Assembly (NCBI GenBank): GCA_903904765.1
Contig: CAIVEA010000619.1
Coordinates: forward strand, 1-12,834
DNA: 12,834 nt
Origin: an uncultured Chloroflexota bacterium
GTDB lineage: Bacteria > Chloroflexota > Anaerolineae > Aggregatilineales > Phototrophicaceae
Reading direction: 5' to 3'
Positions 1-7,135 of this stretch are shown piece by piece. Position 1 is the first letter of the stretch. Each line of letters begins with the position of its first letter. The position numbers and the translations under genes were made by a program. Under the pieces are notes generated by a model. The model searched no databases, was not told where the DNA came from, and saw only the letters and a list, made by a program, of their open reading frames with translations.

Positions 1-185
1 ACGCCGCCACCTTCGGCACGCTCGAAGAAGAACCCATCTTCTACCTGATGAGTCGCGGCATTGAACGCGCCACCGCCCAACTCATGGTGATTGACGGCTT
101 CTTCGACGAACTGCTCCAGCGCATCCCGTTTGAACGGGTGCGCGAACGCCTGCAAGCCGCAATGGAATCCAAGATCGTCGGCTAA
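1..185 (+). CDS. sufD: Fe-S cluster assembly scaffold protein, SufB/SufD family, C-terminal end (partial)
   Basis: The reading frame enters the window at base 3 and ends at a TAA at 183-185, giving about 60 residues. The residues FYLMSRGIERATA, then GFFDELLQRIP and a charged C-terminus ending in KIVG, match the end of SufB/SufD proteins. These form the SufBCD scaffold, on which Fe-S clusters are built in the cytosol with the ATPase SufC. SufB and SufD are paralogues with similar C-terminal ends. I prefer SufD because the gene lies directly before sufS, where SufD usually sits, but SufB cannot be excluded from so short a piece. The rest of the gene, and presumably sufC and sufB, lie upstream of the window. 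Confidence 0.8.
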   Translation, partial: AATFGTLEEEPIFYLMSRGIERATAQLMVIDGFFDELLQRIPFERVRERLQAAMESKIVG

Positions 186-209
186 CGCAACGGTTCACAT
201 GCGAATTTC

Positions 210-246
210 AAAGGGCGCGTCAGTTCCAGTGAACAGGCGCGCCTTT
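210..246 (+). terminator. Hairpin with T-rich tail between sufD and sufS (attenuator-like)
   Basis: AAGGGCGCG (211-219) pairs with CGCGCCTTT (238-246) over 9 bp, counting one G-T wobble. Inside the loop a second small stem, GTTC (223-226) with GAAC (231-234), closes a four-base loop. The structure is followed by GCCTTTTG. This resembles a weak intrinsic terminator. Since sufS follows within 25 bases and belongs to the same pathway, partial termination or transcript processing is more likely than full termination. The fold was read by eye and its energy is not computed. Confidence 0.45.
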
Positions 247-253
247 GCCTTTT

Positions 254-259
254 GAAGGA
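254..259 (+). promoter_or_regulatory. Ribosome binding site that sets the sufS start
   Basis: GAAGGA lies 10 bases before the ATG at 270. A TTG at 252 is in the same frame but has no purine-rich sequence upstream and overlaps this site, so ATG 270 is the better start. Confidence 0.6.
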
Positions 260-269
260 TCATCTACAC

Positions 270-1526
270 ATGAATGCTTCTCTTCACCCTCCCCTGCCCT
301 ACGATATCGAAGCCATCCGCGCCGAATTTCCGGTGCTGCATCACGAGCATCACCCCGGCACGCCGCTGGTCTACCTTGACAATGCCGCTTCCAGCCAGAA
401 ACCGCTGGCGGTGATCGAAGCGATTGACGACTATTACCGCCGCTATAATGCCAACGTCCATCGCGGCATCCACAAGCTCAGCGAAGCCGCCAGCGCCGCC
501 TACGAAGGCACGCGCCAGAAAGTGCGCCAATTCATCAATGCGGGCAGCAAGCGTGAAATCATCTTCACACGCGGCACCACTGAAAGCATTAACCTCGTCG
601 TCCAGACGTGGGGACGCGCCAATCTACGCACCGGAGATGTCGTTGTTTCCACCGCGATGGAGCATCATGCCAACATCGTTTCGTGGCAAATCCTCGCCGC
701 CGAAAAAGGCTTCACCATTCGCTACATCCCCTTGCGTGAAGATGGCACGCTCAACCTCGATATGCTGCAAACATGGCTGCGCGACGAACCCGTGAAACTG
801 GTCACTGTTGCCCACGTCTCCAACGTCCTCGGCACAATCAACCCCGTTGCCAGAATCGCGGAGATGGCGCACGCTGCTGGCGCGAAAATCCTTGTAGACG
901 GCGCACAGAGCGTCCCGCACATGCCCATTGATGTGCAGGCGCTGGATGCCGATTTTTTCGCTTTCAGCGGCCACAAAATGATAGGGCCAACCGGCGTGGG
1001 CATCCTCTACGGCAAGCGTGATCTGCTCGAAGCCATGCCTCCTTGGATGGGCGGCGGCGACATGATTTCCAGCGTCACACTCGAAGGCAGTACATGGAAC
1101 GACATCCCCTTCAAATTTGAAGCTGGAACGCCACCCATTGCCGAAGTGATCGGCCTCGGCTATGCCGTAGACTACCTCACGCAGTTAGGGATGGATAAAA
1201 TCCACCAGCACGAACAGATCATGACCGAATATGCGCTCGATAGACTCGCCGAAATCCCCGGCCTGACGGTCTACGGGCCGCCCGCAGCGCAAAAAGGTGC
1301 AGTCGCCGCTTTCACCTATCAGGGCATCCACCCGCATGATCTCGCCGCCATCCTCGACAGCGAAGGTGTAGCCGTTCGCGCCGGACATCACTGTGCCATG
1401 CCGTTGCACACTGCACTCCACCTCAATTCCACCGCCCGCGCCAGCTTCTACCTCTACAACACCCCCGCCGAGGTTGACGCGCTCGTTGCGGCGTTGTATA
1501 AAGCCAAACAAGTTTTCGCTGTTTAG
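270..1526 (+). CDS. sufS: Cysteine desulfurase SufS
   Basis: A pyridoxal-phosphate enzyme of aminotransferase class V that removes sulfur from cysteine as an enzyme persulfide and leaves alanine. It provides the sulfur for Fe-S assembly. From ATG 270 it is 418 residues, close to the family norm of about 410. The N-terminal part has LDNAASSQKP and the NANVHRGIHKLS segment typical of SufS. The PLP lysine is K236 in FSGHKMIGPTGVG. The catalytic cysteine is C375 in RAGHHCAMP, the motif of class II (SufS/CsdA) enzymes rather than IscS/NifS. A TTG start at 252 would add six residues but lacks a binding site. sufU follows after 12 bases, which fits the known use of SufU as sulfur acceptor from this desulfurase type. 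Confidence 0.96.
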   Translation: MNASLHPPLPYDIEAIRAEFPVLHHEHHPGTPLVYLDNAASSQKPLAVIEAIDDYYRRYNANVHRGIHKLSEAASAAYEGTRQKVRQFINAGSKREIIFTRGTTESINLVVQTWGRANLRTGDVVVSTAMEHHANIVSWQILAAEKGFTIRYIPLREDGTLNLDMLQTWLRDEPVKLVTVAHVSNVLGTINPVARIAEMAHAAGAKILVDGAQSVPHMPIDVQALDADFFAFSGHKMIGPTGVGILYGKRDLLEAMPPWMGGGDMISSVTLEGSTWNDIPFKFEAGTPPIAEVIGLGYAVDYLTQLGMDKIHQHEQIMTEYALDRLAEIPGLTVYGPPAAQKGAVAAFTYQGIHPHDLAAILDSEGVAVRAGHHCAMPLHTALHLNSTARASFYLYNTPAEVDALVAALYKAKQVFAV

Positions 1527-1538
1527 AAAGGCATCCCG

Positions 1539-1934
1539 ATGGATCTCTACCGCGAAATCATCCTCGACCATGCGCGTAATCCGCGTTATGCGGGCGTTCT
1601 CGACCACGCTAACGTGGATCACGAGGAACGCAACCCGCTGTGTGGTGATCGGTTGCATCTGACCATGCATATTGGCGAAGATGGACGCATCACCGATGTG
1701 GCATGGGATGGCGAAGGTTGCGCGGTCAGTCAGGCCGTTGCATCCATGTTGAGCGAAGAAATCATCGGCAAAACGTTGGATGAAGTCCGCGCCATTGGCA
1801 AAGAAGAAATCTTCGAAATGGTCGGCATTCCCCTCACCATCAACCGTGTCAAATGTGCTTTGCTCGCACTCAAAACGCTCATCATCGGCACACGCGGCAT
1901 GACCGAGTGGCAATCGGTAGAAGACGACGAGTAG
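1539..1934 (+). CDS. sufU: SufU, zinc-dependent sulfur-transfer protein (IscU-like fold)
   Basis: 131 residues beginning MDLYREIILDHARNPR, the typical SufU/IscU opening. The four zinc/sulfur ligands are visible: C35 and D37 (NPLCGDRL), C61 (GEGCAVSQA) and C106 (RVKCALLAL). The insert between the second and third cysteines (GKTLDEVRAIGKEEIFEMVG) marks SufU rather than IscU. In Gram-positive bacteria, SufU takes the persulfide from SufS by ligand swapping at zinc and passes it to SufB. That role is assumed here from family and position. The stop of sufS overlaps a GAAAGG binding site for this gene, so the two are probably translated from one message. The acidic VEDDE tail is unremarkable. Confidence 0.94.
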   Translation: MDLYREIILDHARNPRYAGVLDHANVDHEERNPLCGDRLHLTMHIGEDGRITDVAWDGEGCAVSQAVASMLSEEIIGKTLDEVRAIGKEEIFEMVGIPLTINRVKCALLALKTLIIGTRGMTEWQSVEDDE

Positions 1935-1941
1935 CCCACCC

Positions 1942-2274
1942 ATGCCGCCCGCATCATCCGAATTCACCACAGTTGCCACCACTGCCGAACTCCCACCCGG
2001 CGAACGTATTGTTGTCGAGTGGGGCAGACACTGGGTTGCCATCTTTAATGTAGATGGCAATCTGTACGCCATCGAAGATGTCTGTACGCATGATGACGGG
2101 CCGCTTGCCGAAGGCGACCTAACCGGATGCGTCATTACCTGCCCGCGTCATGGCGCAGAGTTTGACATCACCAACGGCAAAGTGCTCTCTGCACCTGCAA
2201 TGAAAGATGCCCCTTCTTACAATGTTCGTGTGGAAGGCGGCAATATTCAAATCGCCCCCCGCTTGCGCTCTTAA
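1942..2274 (+). CDS. Small Rieske [2Fe-2S] ferredoxin of the SUF operon
   Basis: 110 residues forming a single Rieske domain without a membrane segment or export signal, so it should be cytosolic. Both cluster-binding boxes are present: C48 and H50 (CTHDDGPL) and C67 and H70 (CPRHGAEFD). It resembles the ferredoxin-type Rieske proteins found alone (NirD/BphA3-like) and at the end of SUF operons in Chloroflexota and Actinobacteria. It begins 7 bases after the sufU stop and is probably the last gene of the operon. An electron-transfer role in Fe-S assembly is plausible but is inferred only from position. The protein itself shows just a redox domain. The upstream sequence is C-rich with no clear binding site, so translation may be coupled to sufU. 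Confidence 0.9.
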   Translation: MPPASSEFTTVATTAELPPGERIVVEWGRHWVAIFNVDGNLYAIEDVCTHDDGPLAEGDLTGCVITCPRHGAEFDITNGKVLSAPAMKDAPSYNVRVEGGNIQIAPRLRS

Positions 2275-2317
2275 CCGCCACCCCGCCGTATCGGAACACA
2301 ATCGCGCTCATAGCCAA

Positions 2318-2346
2318 TTGCCAGTGCTGCGGCGGCGGGGTATGCT
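2318..2346 (+). promoter_or_regulatory. Candidate SigA-type promoter of the ppgK-pgl cluster
   Basis: TTGCCA (2318-2323, five of six matches to the -35 consensus) and TATGCT (2341-2346, four of six to the -10) are separated by exactly 17 bases. The site lies in the 110-base gap after the Rieske gene. It would start a message about 30 bases before ppgK, leaving room for the AGGAG site at 2370-2374. The match is by eye; no start site is known. Confidence 0.4.
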
Positions 2347-2384
2347 CATGCAGGATACTCACGCACAGCAGGAGAAGAATCAAC

Positions 2385-3122
2385 ATGCATATTCTGGGCA
2401 TTGATATTGGCGGCAGCGGTATCAAAGGTGCGCCCGTAGATACCATCACCGGGACGATGCTTACAGACCGCTTCCGCATCCCCACCCCGCAACCGTCACG
2501 ACCACAGGCCGTCGCCCGTGTCGTCGCTGAAGTCGCCCAGCATTTCAACTGGCAAGGACCGATTGGCTGTACTTTCCCCGCAGTCGTCAAGCATGGCGTG
2601 GTCGAAACCGCCGCCAACGTAGATCAGGGATGGGTTGGCACCGATGGTCAGGCGCTCATCCAGCAAGAAACTGGCTGCCCTACCCTATTGGTAAATGATG
2701 CTGATGCTGCTGGCGTAGCAGAAATGCAGTACGGTGCAGGCAAAGGCCATACCGGAGTCGTGATTATGGTCACACTCGGCACAGGCATTGGCAGCGCCAT
2801 CTTCTTGAACGGCATCCTCCTACCCAATACTGAACTCGGTCATCTCGAATTACGCGGCAAAGATGCCGAACACAGAGCTTCTGACCGCGCACGGCAGGAA
2901 AAAGACATGTCGTGGGAAAAATGGGCGGAAAAAGTAGATGAGTATCTCCGTTACCTCGAATTTCTCTTTTCGCCGGATATGTTCATCATCGGCGGCGGCG
3001 TGAGCAAAAAGCACGAAAAATTCCTGCCGCTCATTCATACCCGCGCCCAAATTGTCCCGGCGCAGTTGTTGAACGATGCCGGGATTGTCGGTGCGGCACT
3101 GGCCGCCCGTGAACTGGTATAA
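2385..3122 (+). CDS. ppgK: Polyphosphate glucokinase (ROK family)
   Basis: 245 residues. It phosphorylates glucose to glucose-6-phosphate, using inorganic polyphosphate and, in several relatives, also ATP. The phosphate-binding loop is DIGGSGIKG (7-15). The catalytic aspartate is D105 in NDADAAG. A second phosphate loop is TLGTGIGSA (130-138). ELGHLEL (150-156) runs into [13 protein letters not shown], which is characteristic of the polyphosphate glucokinase branch as known from Mycobacterium. The zinc-binding CXCGXXGC motif of ordinary ROK kinases is absent, as expected for this branch. AGGAG lies 10 bases before the ATG. It is the first gene of the sugar cluster and supplies the substrate of Zwf, encoded three genes downstream. 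Relative use of polyphosphate and ATP cannot be read from the sequence. Confidence 0.93.
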   Translation: MHILGIDIGGSGIKGAPVDTITGTMLTDRFRIPTPQPSRPQAVARVVAEVAQHFNWQGPIGCTFPAVVKHGVVETAANVDQGWVGTDGQALIQQETGCPTLLVNDADAAGVAEMQYGAGKGHTGVVIMVTLGTGIGSAIFLNGILLPNTELGHLELRGKDAEHRASDRARQEKDMSWEKWAEKVDEYLRYLEFLFSPDMFIIGGGVSKKHEKFLPLIHTRAQIVPAQLLNDAGIVGAALAARELV

Positions 3123-3145
3123 GCAACGAAAGCGAAGCAACACCC

Positions 3146-3847
3146 ATGAATAACGTCGAAACCCTCAAACGTGCGGCGGCTGAACGGGCGCTCGAAGCCG
3201 TATCGTCTGGCATGATCGTCGGCCTCGGCTCTGGCAGCACCGCCATCTGGGTCACACGCCTCATCGCCGAACGTCTGCAAGACGGGCGTTTGACGAACAT
3301 CCTCGGTATCCCCTGCTCCAGCATGATCGAAGCTGAAGCGCGGCGCTTATGCGTCCCTCTCACCACCCTCGAAGAACATCCCCGCGTGGATGTCACTATT
3401 GATGGCGCAGACGAAGTTGACCCGAACCTCGATCTCATCAAAGGCGGCGGCGGTGCGCTCATGCGCGAAAAAATCGTCGCACAGGCCAGCGCCTACGAAA
3501 TCATCGTGGTGGATCATTCCAAACTCTCGCCCGCCCTAGGCACCAAATGGCACGTTCCCGTCGAAGTCATTCCCTTCGGCTATGGTTCGCAGCAGCAATA
3601 CCTCGAAGAACTCGGCGCTCGCGTCGTCCTGCGCCACCGTCCCGACGGTACAGTATTCCGAACCGATCAAGGCAACCTTATTCTAGATTGCGCTTTCGGT
3701 GTCATTGCCGACCCCAATGGCCTCGCGGAACGTTTGAAACGACGCACCGGCATCGCTGAACATGGCCTGTTTATCGGCATCGCTAACGAACTCATCGTGG
3801 CCGACACCGACAGCGTTCGTCAGATCAAGCGTGGCGAATCCTTCTAG
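3146..3847 (+). CDS. rpiA: Ribose-5-phosphate isomerase A
   Basis: 233 residues, a normal RpiA length. It interconverts ribulose-5-phosphate and ribose-5-phosphate in the pentose phosphate pathway. The phosphate-binding loop GLGSGST is at 26-32, the active-site DGADEVD at 86-92, and KGGGGALMREK at 99-109, with E108 as the likely catalytic base. FGVIADPNGLAERL near the C-terminus is also family-typical. It begins 23 bases after ppgK with only a weak purine stretch upstream (GCGAAGCAA), so it is probably on the same message. It performs the last step of the route encoded by this cluster and would feed nucleotide synthesis. Confidence 0.96.
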   Translation: MNNVETLKRAAAERALEAVSSGMIVGLGSGSTAIWVTRLIAERLQDGRLTNILGIPCSSMIEAEARRLCVPLTTLEEHPRVDVTIDGADEVDPNLDLIKGGGGALMREKIVAQASAYEIIVVDHSKLSPALGTKWHVPVEVIPFGYGSQQQYLEELGARVVLRHRPDGTVFRTDQGNLILDCAFGVIADPNGLAERLKRRTGIAEHGLFIGIANELIVADTDSVRQIKRGESF

Positions 3848-3895
3848 CCCGCGTAAAATCTAACCTCTTTAACCCACACAGCGTAAGACAAACCC

Positions 3896-3930
3896 CGCCA
3901 AGCCGCTTCTAATATGGAAGTGGTTTGGCG
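3896..3930 (+). promoter_or_regulatory. 14-bp hairpin directly upstream of the gnd ribosome binding site
   Basis: CGCCAAGCCGCTTC (3896-3909) pairs with GAAGTGGTTTGGCG (3917-3930) across a seven-base loop with no bulge. Two of the pairs are G-U wobbles in the + strand transcript; on the - strand they would be A-C mismatches, so the element appears to work in the cluster's own RNA. TATATATA and AGGAG (3938-3942) follow, 8 bases before the gnd ATG. There is no T run, so a classical terminator is unlikely. A processing or stability element, or control of gnd translation, is possible. Confidence 0.5.
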
Positions 3931-3950
3931 TATATATAGGAGCAACTCTC

Positions 3951-4856
3951 ATGGAAATAGGGATGATTGGCTTGGGGCGCATGGGGGGCAACATGACACA
4001 GCGGTTGCTCCGGGGCGGCCATACCATTGTGGTATATGACCGTTCTGCCGAAGCCGTCCAGCAAGCCGTGACTCACGGCGCAACCGCCGCCGCCACCCTT
4101 GCCGATGTGGTCAACAAACTCTCCGCCCCGCGTGCCATCTGGGTCATGGTTCCATCCGGTGAAGCCACTGAAACCACTCTGAACGAGTTAGCCGATCATC
4201 TATCCCCCGGCGATATTCTGATTGACGGCGGCAACAGCAATTACAAAGACACAGTACGTCAAGGGACTGAGTTAGCCGCCAGAGGCATTCATCTGATAGA
4301 TGCCGGCACAAGCGGTGGCGTATGGGGTCTTAGCGAAGGCTACAGCCTAATGATCGGCGGCAACAAACCAGCCATCGAACATCTCACCCCCATCTTCCAA
4401 ACCCTCGCGCCCGCGCCGGATCGCGGTTGGGGGCATGTCGGAGCTACCGGAAGCGGTCATTTCACAAAAATGATCCACAACGGCATCGAGTATGCCATGA
4501 TGCAGTCCTATGCCGAAGGGTTTGAAATCCTCCGCGCCAAGAAAGACTTTGACCTCGATTTGCACCAGATCGCAGAAATTTGGCGGCATGGCAGCGTCGT
4601 GCGCTCATGGTTGCTCGACCTGACCGCCAGCGCCCTCGGAGAAAATCCCGATCTGGATGGTATCAAGGGCTGGGTAGCCGACTCCGGTGAAGGCCGTTGG
4701 ACGGTCTTTGAAGCCATAGATCAGGACGTTCCCGCACCCACCATCACCCTCTCGTTGATGATGCGCTTCATCAGCCGTCAGGACGAGAGCTTCGGGGCGA
4801 AATTACTCGCAGCCATGCGTAATCAGTTCGGCGGCCACGCCATGAAAAAGGATTAA
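3951..4856 (+). CDS. gnd: 6-phosphogluconate dehydrogenase, decarboxylating, short form
   Basis: Oxidises and decarboxylates 6-phosphogluconate to ribulose-5-phosphate. The 301 residues place it in the short family (GntZ/YqeC-like), not the 470-residue E. coli type. The N-terminal Rossmann motif is GLGRMGGNM (7-15). DGGNSNYKD is at 92-100 and GTSGGVWGL binds substrate. The catalytic K173 and E180 sit in [13 protein letters not shown]. The C-terminus ends with FGGHAMKKD, typical of the short form. At the end of the second beta strand the protein has D30-R31-S32, where NADP enzymes have Asn-Arg-Ser/Thr. An acidic residue here usually means NAD preference. AGGAG lies 8 bases before the ATG, and zwf begins 5 bases after the stop. 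Confidence 0.95.
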   Translation: MEIGMIGLGRMGGNMTQRLLRGGHTIVVYDRSAEAVQQAVTHGATAAATLADVVNKLSAPRAIWVMVPSGEATETTLNELADHLSPGDILIDGGNSNYKDTVRQGTELAARGIHLIDAGTSGGVWGLSEGYSLMIGGNKPAIEHLTPIFQTLAPAPDRGWGHVGATGSGHFTKMIHNGIEYAMMQSYAEGFEILRAKKDFDLDLHQIAEIWRHGSVVRSWLLDLTASALGENPDLDGIKGWVADSGEGRWTVFEAIDQDVPAPTITLSLMMRFISRQDESFGAKLLAAMRNQFGGHAMKKD

Positions 4857-4861
4857 TCGCC

Positions 4862-6331
4862 ATGCACCTCGATAATCCCGATGGCGTGAGCATCATTATT
4901 TTCGGTGCGTCGGGCGATCTCACCCAGCGCAAGCTCATCCCGGCGCTCTATAACCTTTTCCGCAAGAGCCGCCTCCCAGAACAGTTCAACATCATCGGTG
5001 CATCCCGCACCGCCTACAGTCACGACGAATTTCGCGCCCACATGGAAAAAGGCGTGCGCGACTTCAGCAGCGCCAGCTTTGACGAAACCGAATGGGCGAC
5101 CTTCGCACAGCACATCTACTACACGCCCGGCGATGCCAGCAACCGCGACGACCTCGCCCGCATCGGCGCGTTCCTGCACGACCACGAGAACGCTCACGCC
5201 GATCGTCTTTTCTACCTCTCGGTTGCCCCTTCGTTGTACGAACCAATCATCGAGAACCTCAACGGGCTAGGCATGACTGCCGAGGATGGCGCGTGGCGGC
5301 GCTTGATTATCGAAAAACCCTTCGGCACCGACCTCACCTCCGCGCAGGCGCTCAACCAGCGCATCCATCGCCATTTCAACGAAGACCAGATTTACCGCAT
5401 TGACCATTATCTCGGCAAAGAAACCGCCCAGAACATCCTGTTCTTTCGCTTTGCCAACACCATCTTTGAACCCATCTGGAATCGAAACTACGTAGATAAC
5501 GTCCAGATCACCGTAGCCGAAAGTGTAGATGTGGGACATCGTGCAGCCTACTACGATCAAGCTGGTGTTGTGCGCGATATGTTTCAGAACCACATCCTGC
5601 AACTGCTTGCGCTGGTGACGATGGAGCCTCCCGCCTCTTTCAATGCCACCGCGTTGCATAACGAAAAAGTCAAAGTACTCAGCGCGGTGCATCCCATCGC
5701 CCTAACCGACACAGTACGCGCTCAGTACGAAGGCTACCGTCAGACCGAAGGCGTTGCCGCCGACTCGCAAACCCCGACCTATGCCGCGCTGAAACTCTTG
5801 ATTGATAACTGGCGATGGCAGGGTGTCCCCTTCTACTTACGCTCCGGCAAAGCCCTCGCCTCCAAGACCAGCCAGATTCGCGTGCGCTTCCGTCGTCCGC
5901 CACAGATGATGTTCGGCCTCCCCAAAGACGCGGATAGCGCCTTTGCGCCGAACACCCTTACCATCCAGATTCAGCCCGACGAAGGCATCCACCTCACCTT
6001 TGAGGCCAAAGTACCAGACTCCAGCCACGAGACTCGTTCAGTCCAGATGGACTTCAGCTATAGCCAATCCTTCGGAGATGGCGAAATTCCCGAAGCGTAC
6101 GAACGCCTTCTGCTGGATGCCCTGCACGGCGATCAATCGCTCTTCACCCGCAGTGACGAGATCGAAGTCCTCTGGAGCATCGTTGACCCCGTAATTCACG
6201 GCTGGGAGCAACAGGCGCAGCCGCCCGTCGTCACCTACCCCCGCGAAAGTTGGGGGCCAACCGAGGCCGAAACCTTGCTCGCCCGCGACAATCACTACTG
6301 GCGGTTGTGGAGCAAAACCAACGGGGGATAA
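4862..6331 (+). CDS. zwf: Glucose-6-phosphate 1-dehydrogenase
   Basis: 489 residues, the usual bacterial length. It oxidises glucose-6-phosphate to 6-phosphoglucono-1,5-lactone, the entry step of the oxidative pentose phosphate pathway. The nucleotide-binding motif is [11 protein letters not shown] (15-25). R49 in GASRT lies where an arginine contacts the 2'-phosphate of NADP in known enzymes. EKPFG contains K152. The signature RIDHYLGKE spans 179-187, with H182 and K186 as substrate contacts. H244 in [10 protein letters not shown] is the likely catalytic base. The C-terminal half carries the family's FYLRSGKAL segment and is complete. The binding site AAGGAT overlaps the end of gnd, so translation of the two is probably linked. 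It sits between gnd and pgl, the genes for the other two oxidative steps. Confidence 0.97.
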   Translation: MHLDNPDGVSIIIFGASGDLTQRKLIPALYNLFRKSRLPEQFNIIGASRTAYSHDEFRAHMEKGVRDFSSASFDETEWATFAQHIYYTPGDASNRDDLARIGAFLHDHENAHADRLFYLSVAPSLYEPIIENLNGLGMTAEDGAWRRLIIEKPFGTDLTSAQALNQRIHRHFNEDQIYRIDHYLGKETAQNILFFRFANTIFEPIWNRNYVDNVQITVAESVDVGHRAAYYDQAGVVRDMFQNHILQLLALVTMEPPASFNATALHNEKVKVLSAVHPIALTDTVRAQYEGYRQTEGVAADSQTPTYAALKLLIDNWRWQGVPFYLRSGKALASKTSQIRVRFRRPPQMMFGLPKDADSAFAPNTLTIQIQPDEGIHLTFEAKVPDSSHETRSVQMDFSYSQSFGDGEIPEAYERLLLDALHGDQSLFTRSDEIEVLWSIVDPVIHGWEQQAQPPVVTYPRESWGPTEAETLLARDNHYWRLWSKTNGG

Positions 6332-6337
6332 CAGACG

Positions 6338-7051
6338 ATGGGTGAATTACGCCGCTTCCCGGATGCACAGGCGCTTGCACAGGGCGCAACCGAAACCATC
6401 GTCGAACTGGCACGCGGTCACGATCGTTTTACTATTGCCCTCTCCGGCGGTTCTACGCCACGTGCGCTCTACAGCCGCCTAGCCGCTTCCCCTCTTGCCG
6501 AATCGCTGGATTGGTCACGCATCCACCTGTTCTGGGGAGATGAACGGTGCGTCCCGCCCGACCATCCCGATAGCAATTATCGCATGGCCTCGGAAACGCT
6601 CATCTCACAAGTTCCGCTGCTGCCCGCCAACATTCACCGCATAGCAGGTGAACGCCCCCCGCAAGAGGGCGCAGCAGCCTACGAACAGGAGCTACGCGCT
6701 TTCTTCGGCGGCCTACCTCATTTCGATCTGGTGCTGCTCGGCATGGGTGACGACGGACATACCGCATCTTTATTCCCGCACACCCTTGCCCTCCACGAAA
6801 TCTCCAGATGGGTCGTACCCAACCATGCGCCCTCACCACCACACAAACGGCTCACCCTCACGGCCCCTGTCCTCAATGCCGCCGACACTATATTATTCCT
6901 CGTCAGTGGCACCAGCAAAGCCGCCCCCCTGCGCGAAGTCTTGCACGGCACGCCCGACCCGCAGCGCCTTCCCGCCCAACTCATTCACCCGCAATCCGGT
7001 CATCTCATCTGGATGACTGATGCTGCCGCCGCCGCGCTGCTCGACCAGTAA
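6338..7051 (+). CDS. pgl: 6-phosphogluconolactonase (DevB/Pgl type)
   Basis: 237 residues. It hydrolyses the lactone made by Zwf to 6-phosphogluconate. Family motifs appear in order: LSGGSTPR (35-42), GDERCVPPDHPDSN beginning near residue 67, LGMGDDGHTASLFP (134-147, H141 the likely general base), and SGTSKA near 190. It belongs to the glucosamine-6-phosphate isomerase-like fold, but the DevB motifs distinguish it from NagB. The gene starts 6 bases after zwf, with a GGGGGA site overlapping the zwf stop. It is the last gene of the cluster, and a long hairpin follows 17 bases after its stop. Confidence 0.95.
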   Translation: MGELRRFPDAQALAQGATETIVELARGHDRFTIALSGGSTPRALYSRLAASPLAESLDWSRIHLFWGDERCVPPDHPDSNYRMASETLISQVPLLPANIHRIAGERPPQEGAAAYEQELRAFFGGLPHFDLVLLGMGDDGHTASLFPHTLALHEISRWVVPNHAPSPPHKRLTLTAPVLNAADTILFLVSGTSKAAPLREVLHGTPDPQRLPAQLIHPQSGHLIWMTDAAAAALLDQ

Positions 7052-7068
7052 CCCGCCCCTCAGAATCA

Positions 7069-7102
7069 TACGGGGGTGGTCGCTCAAGTGACCACCCCCG
7101 TA
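7069..7102. terminator. Bidirectional hairpin between convergent pgl and ppdK
   Basis: TACGGGGGTGGTC (7069-7081) and GACCACCCCCGTA (7090-7102) are perfect 13-base inverted repeats. A G-T and a C-G pair can extend the stem around a TCAA loop. It fills the gap between two converging genes and would fold in both transcripts. The T-run is poor on either side (CACTTTCAGTTTC on the + strand), so termination may rely on stem stability. Confidence 0.75.
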
Positions 7103-7135
7103 CACTTTCAGTTTCAACAACGGACAGCAGGCGGG

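Noticed and set aside
252..254. TTG as the start of sufS
   Set aside because: It has no upstream binding site and overlaps the one serving ATG 270.
1185..2135. 316-codon open frame on the - strand across sufS, sufU and the Rieske gene
   Set aside because: It is antisense to three well-supported genes, has no family motif, and is explained by codon bias on the opposite strand.
2280..2341. ACCCCGCCG ... CGGCGGGGT inverted repeat after the Rieske gene, considered as a terminator
   Set aside because: The 9-bp arms are perfect but the spacer is 44 bases and no T run follows. The right arm lies inside the spacer of the candidate ppgK promoter. A factor-binding role cannot be excluded.
3851..3860. 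TAAAAT after rpiA as a -10 box for gnd
   Set aside because: No acceptable -35 hexamer is found 16-18 bases upstream, and the resulting leader would have to run through the hairpin at 3896-3930.
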